Assembly: GCA_029934845.1 (NCBI GenBank)
Contig: JAOZLN010000157.1
Location: 1 to 6,190 of the forward strand
Source of the DNA: Candidatus Sabulitectum sp.
GTDB lineage: Bacteria > Fermentibacterota > Fermentibacteria > Fermentibacterales > JCC-6
Length of the DNA stretch: 6,190 bases
Reading direction: 5' to 3'
Of the stretch, positions 5,973 to 6,190 are shown in pieces. Position numbers and translations under genes: made by a program. Position 1 is the stretch's first letter. Each line of letters starts with the position of its first letter. The notes under the pieces are model-generated. The model ran no database searches, was not told where the DNA came from, and saw nothing but the letters and a program-made list of their open reading frames with translations.

Positions 5973-6190
5973 AAACTGGTCTTCCTGTTATTCTAATGGG
6001 TCCCTGCGGGATAGAATCAGAGAAGCTTGTGTTTTCCACGGCAAAGTTTGTGGACGGTTTAAGAAGAAAATATGAAGGCCGTGCTGTTTTTATTTTTAAA
6101 AGTTCTTTTTTGAAAGATAACAGAACCTCTGAAGGTTCCTGGGCAGGGCCGGGAATTGAGGAAGGGCTTAGAATACTTGAAAAAGCTGGA
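5954..6190 (+). CDS. kdsA: 3-deoxy-8-phosphooctulonate synthase (Kdo-8-P synthase), 5' part
   Basis: KdsA condenses arabinose-5-phosphate with phosphoenolpyruvate to Kdo-8-phosphate, the committed step of Kdo synthesis. Only the first 79 codons are in the window; the frame is open to the edge. Recognisable are VILMGPCGIESEK (12-24), the first barrel strand and PEP-site loop, then VFIFKSSFLKDNRTS and GPGIEEGLRILEKAG. These correspond to the family's FKxSFDKANRSS and RGPGLEEGL. Cys18 in GPC is the position that binds metal in the Aquifex-type enzyme and is Asn in the metal-independent E. coli enzyme, so a metal-dependent form is inferred. The GTG start follows AGGAGG at seven bases; an in-frame TGA at 5933 excludes anything longer, and the ATG at 5996 would delete the first strand. 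It overlaps kdsB by 19 bases. The gene is surely kdsA; the rest lies beyond the window. Confidence 0.93.
   Translation, partial: MVQELLKTGLPVILMGPCGIESEKLVFSTAKFVDGLRRKYEGRAVFIFKSSFLKDNRTSEGSWAGPGIEEGLRILEKAG

Noticed and set aside
5996..5998. ATG as the start of kdsA
   Set aside because: It would remove the conserved first strand before GPC and ignores the AGGAGG at the right distance from the GTG at 5954.
1..6190. CRISPR array, tRNA, rRNA, insertion sequence or phage genes
   Set aside because: No regularly spaced repeats, cloverleaf-like segments, transposase motifs or phage-type genes were seen on either strand.

Overview
The window reads as chromosomal DNA of a Gram-negative (diderm) bacterium of intermediate G+C content, with no sign of phage, plasmid or mobile genes. 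Two observations point to the envelope type. kdsB and kdsA make and activate Kdo, the inner-core sugar of lipopolysaccharide. A secreted protease ends in a C-terminal domain of the T9SS/Por-sorting (FlgD-Ig-like) kind, common in the Fibrobacteres-Chlorobi-Bacteroidetes superphylum and related candidate phyla such as Fermentibacteria, Cloacimonetes and Marinimicrobia. Assignment to one of those groups is inference; no marker gene in the window fixes it.

Left part, minus strand (2333 down to 1): a 568-residue exported HEFQH metalloprotease resembling the MXAN_6640-type putative metalloproteases, followed after 8 bases by the first 206 codons of a lipoprotein-like gene that leaves the window. 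A near-perfect intrinsic terminator lies downstream of the protease stop, and it sits inside the first codons of the lipoprotein gene.

Middle (2334-2728): a 395-base divergent intergenic region. It holds a good sigma70-type promoter for the protease, a GTTAAC dyad in its leader, and a 63-base nested palindrome carrying promoter-like hexamers on the side of the rightward gene.

Right part, plus strand (2729 to 6190): a beta-CASP metallo-beta-lactamase-fold ribonuclease (TTG start), a 59-base gap with a small dyad, then an outer-membrane beta-barrel protein, kdsB and kdsA. The last three overlap: the barrel gene and kdsB share 16 bases, kdsB and kdsA share 19 bases, and the two kds genes use TTG and GTG starts. 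This suggests a translationally coupled envelope operon that continues past the window. KdsA makes Kdo-8-phosphate and KdsB activates free Kdo to CMP-Kdo; the phosphatase that would act between them is not in the window.

No previously undescribed multi-gene system is evident. The signals most worth a second look are the terminator embedded in a coding start, the nested palindrome, and the protease/lipoprotein pair.
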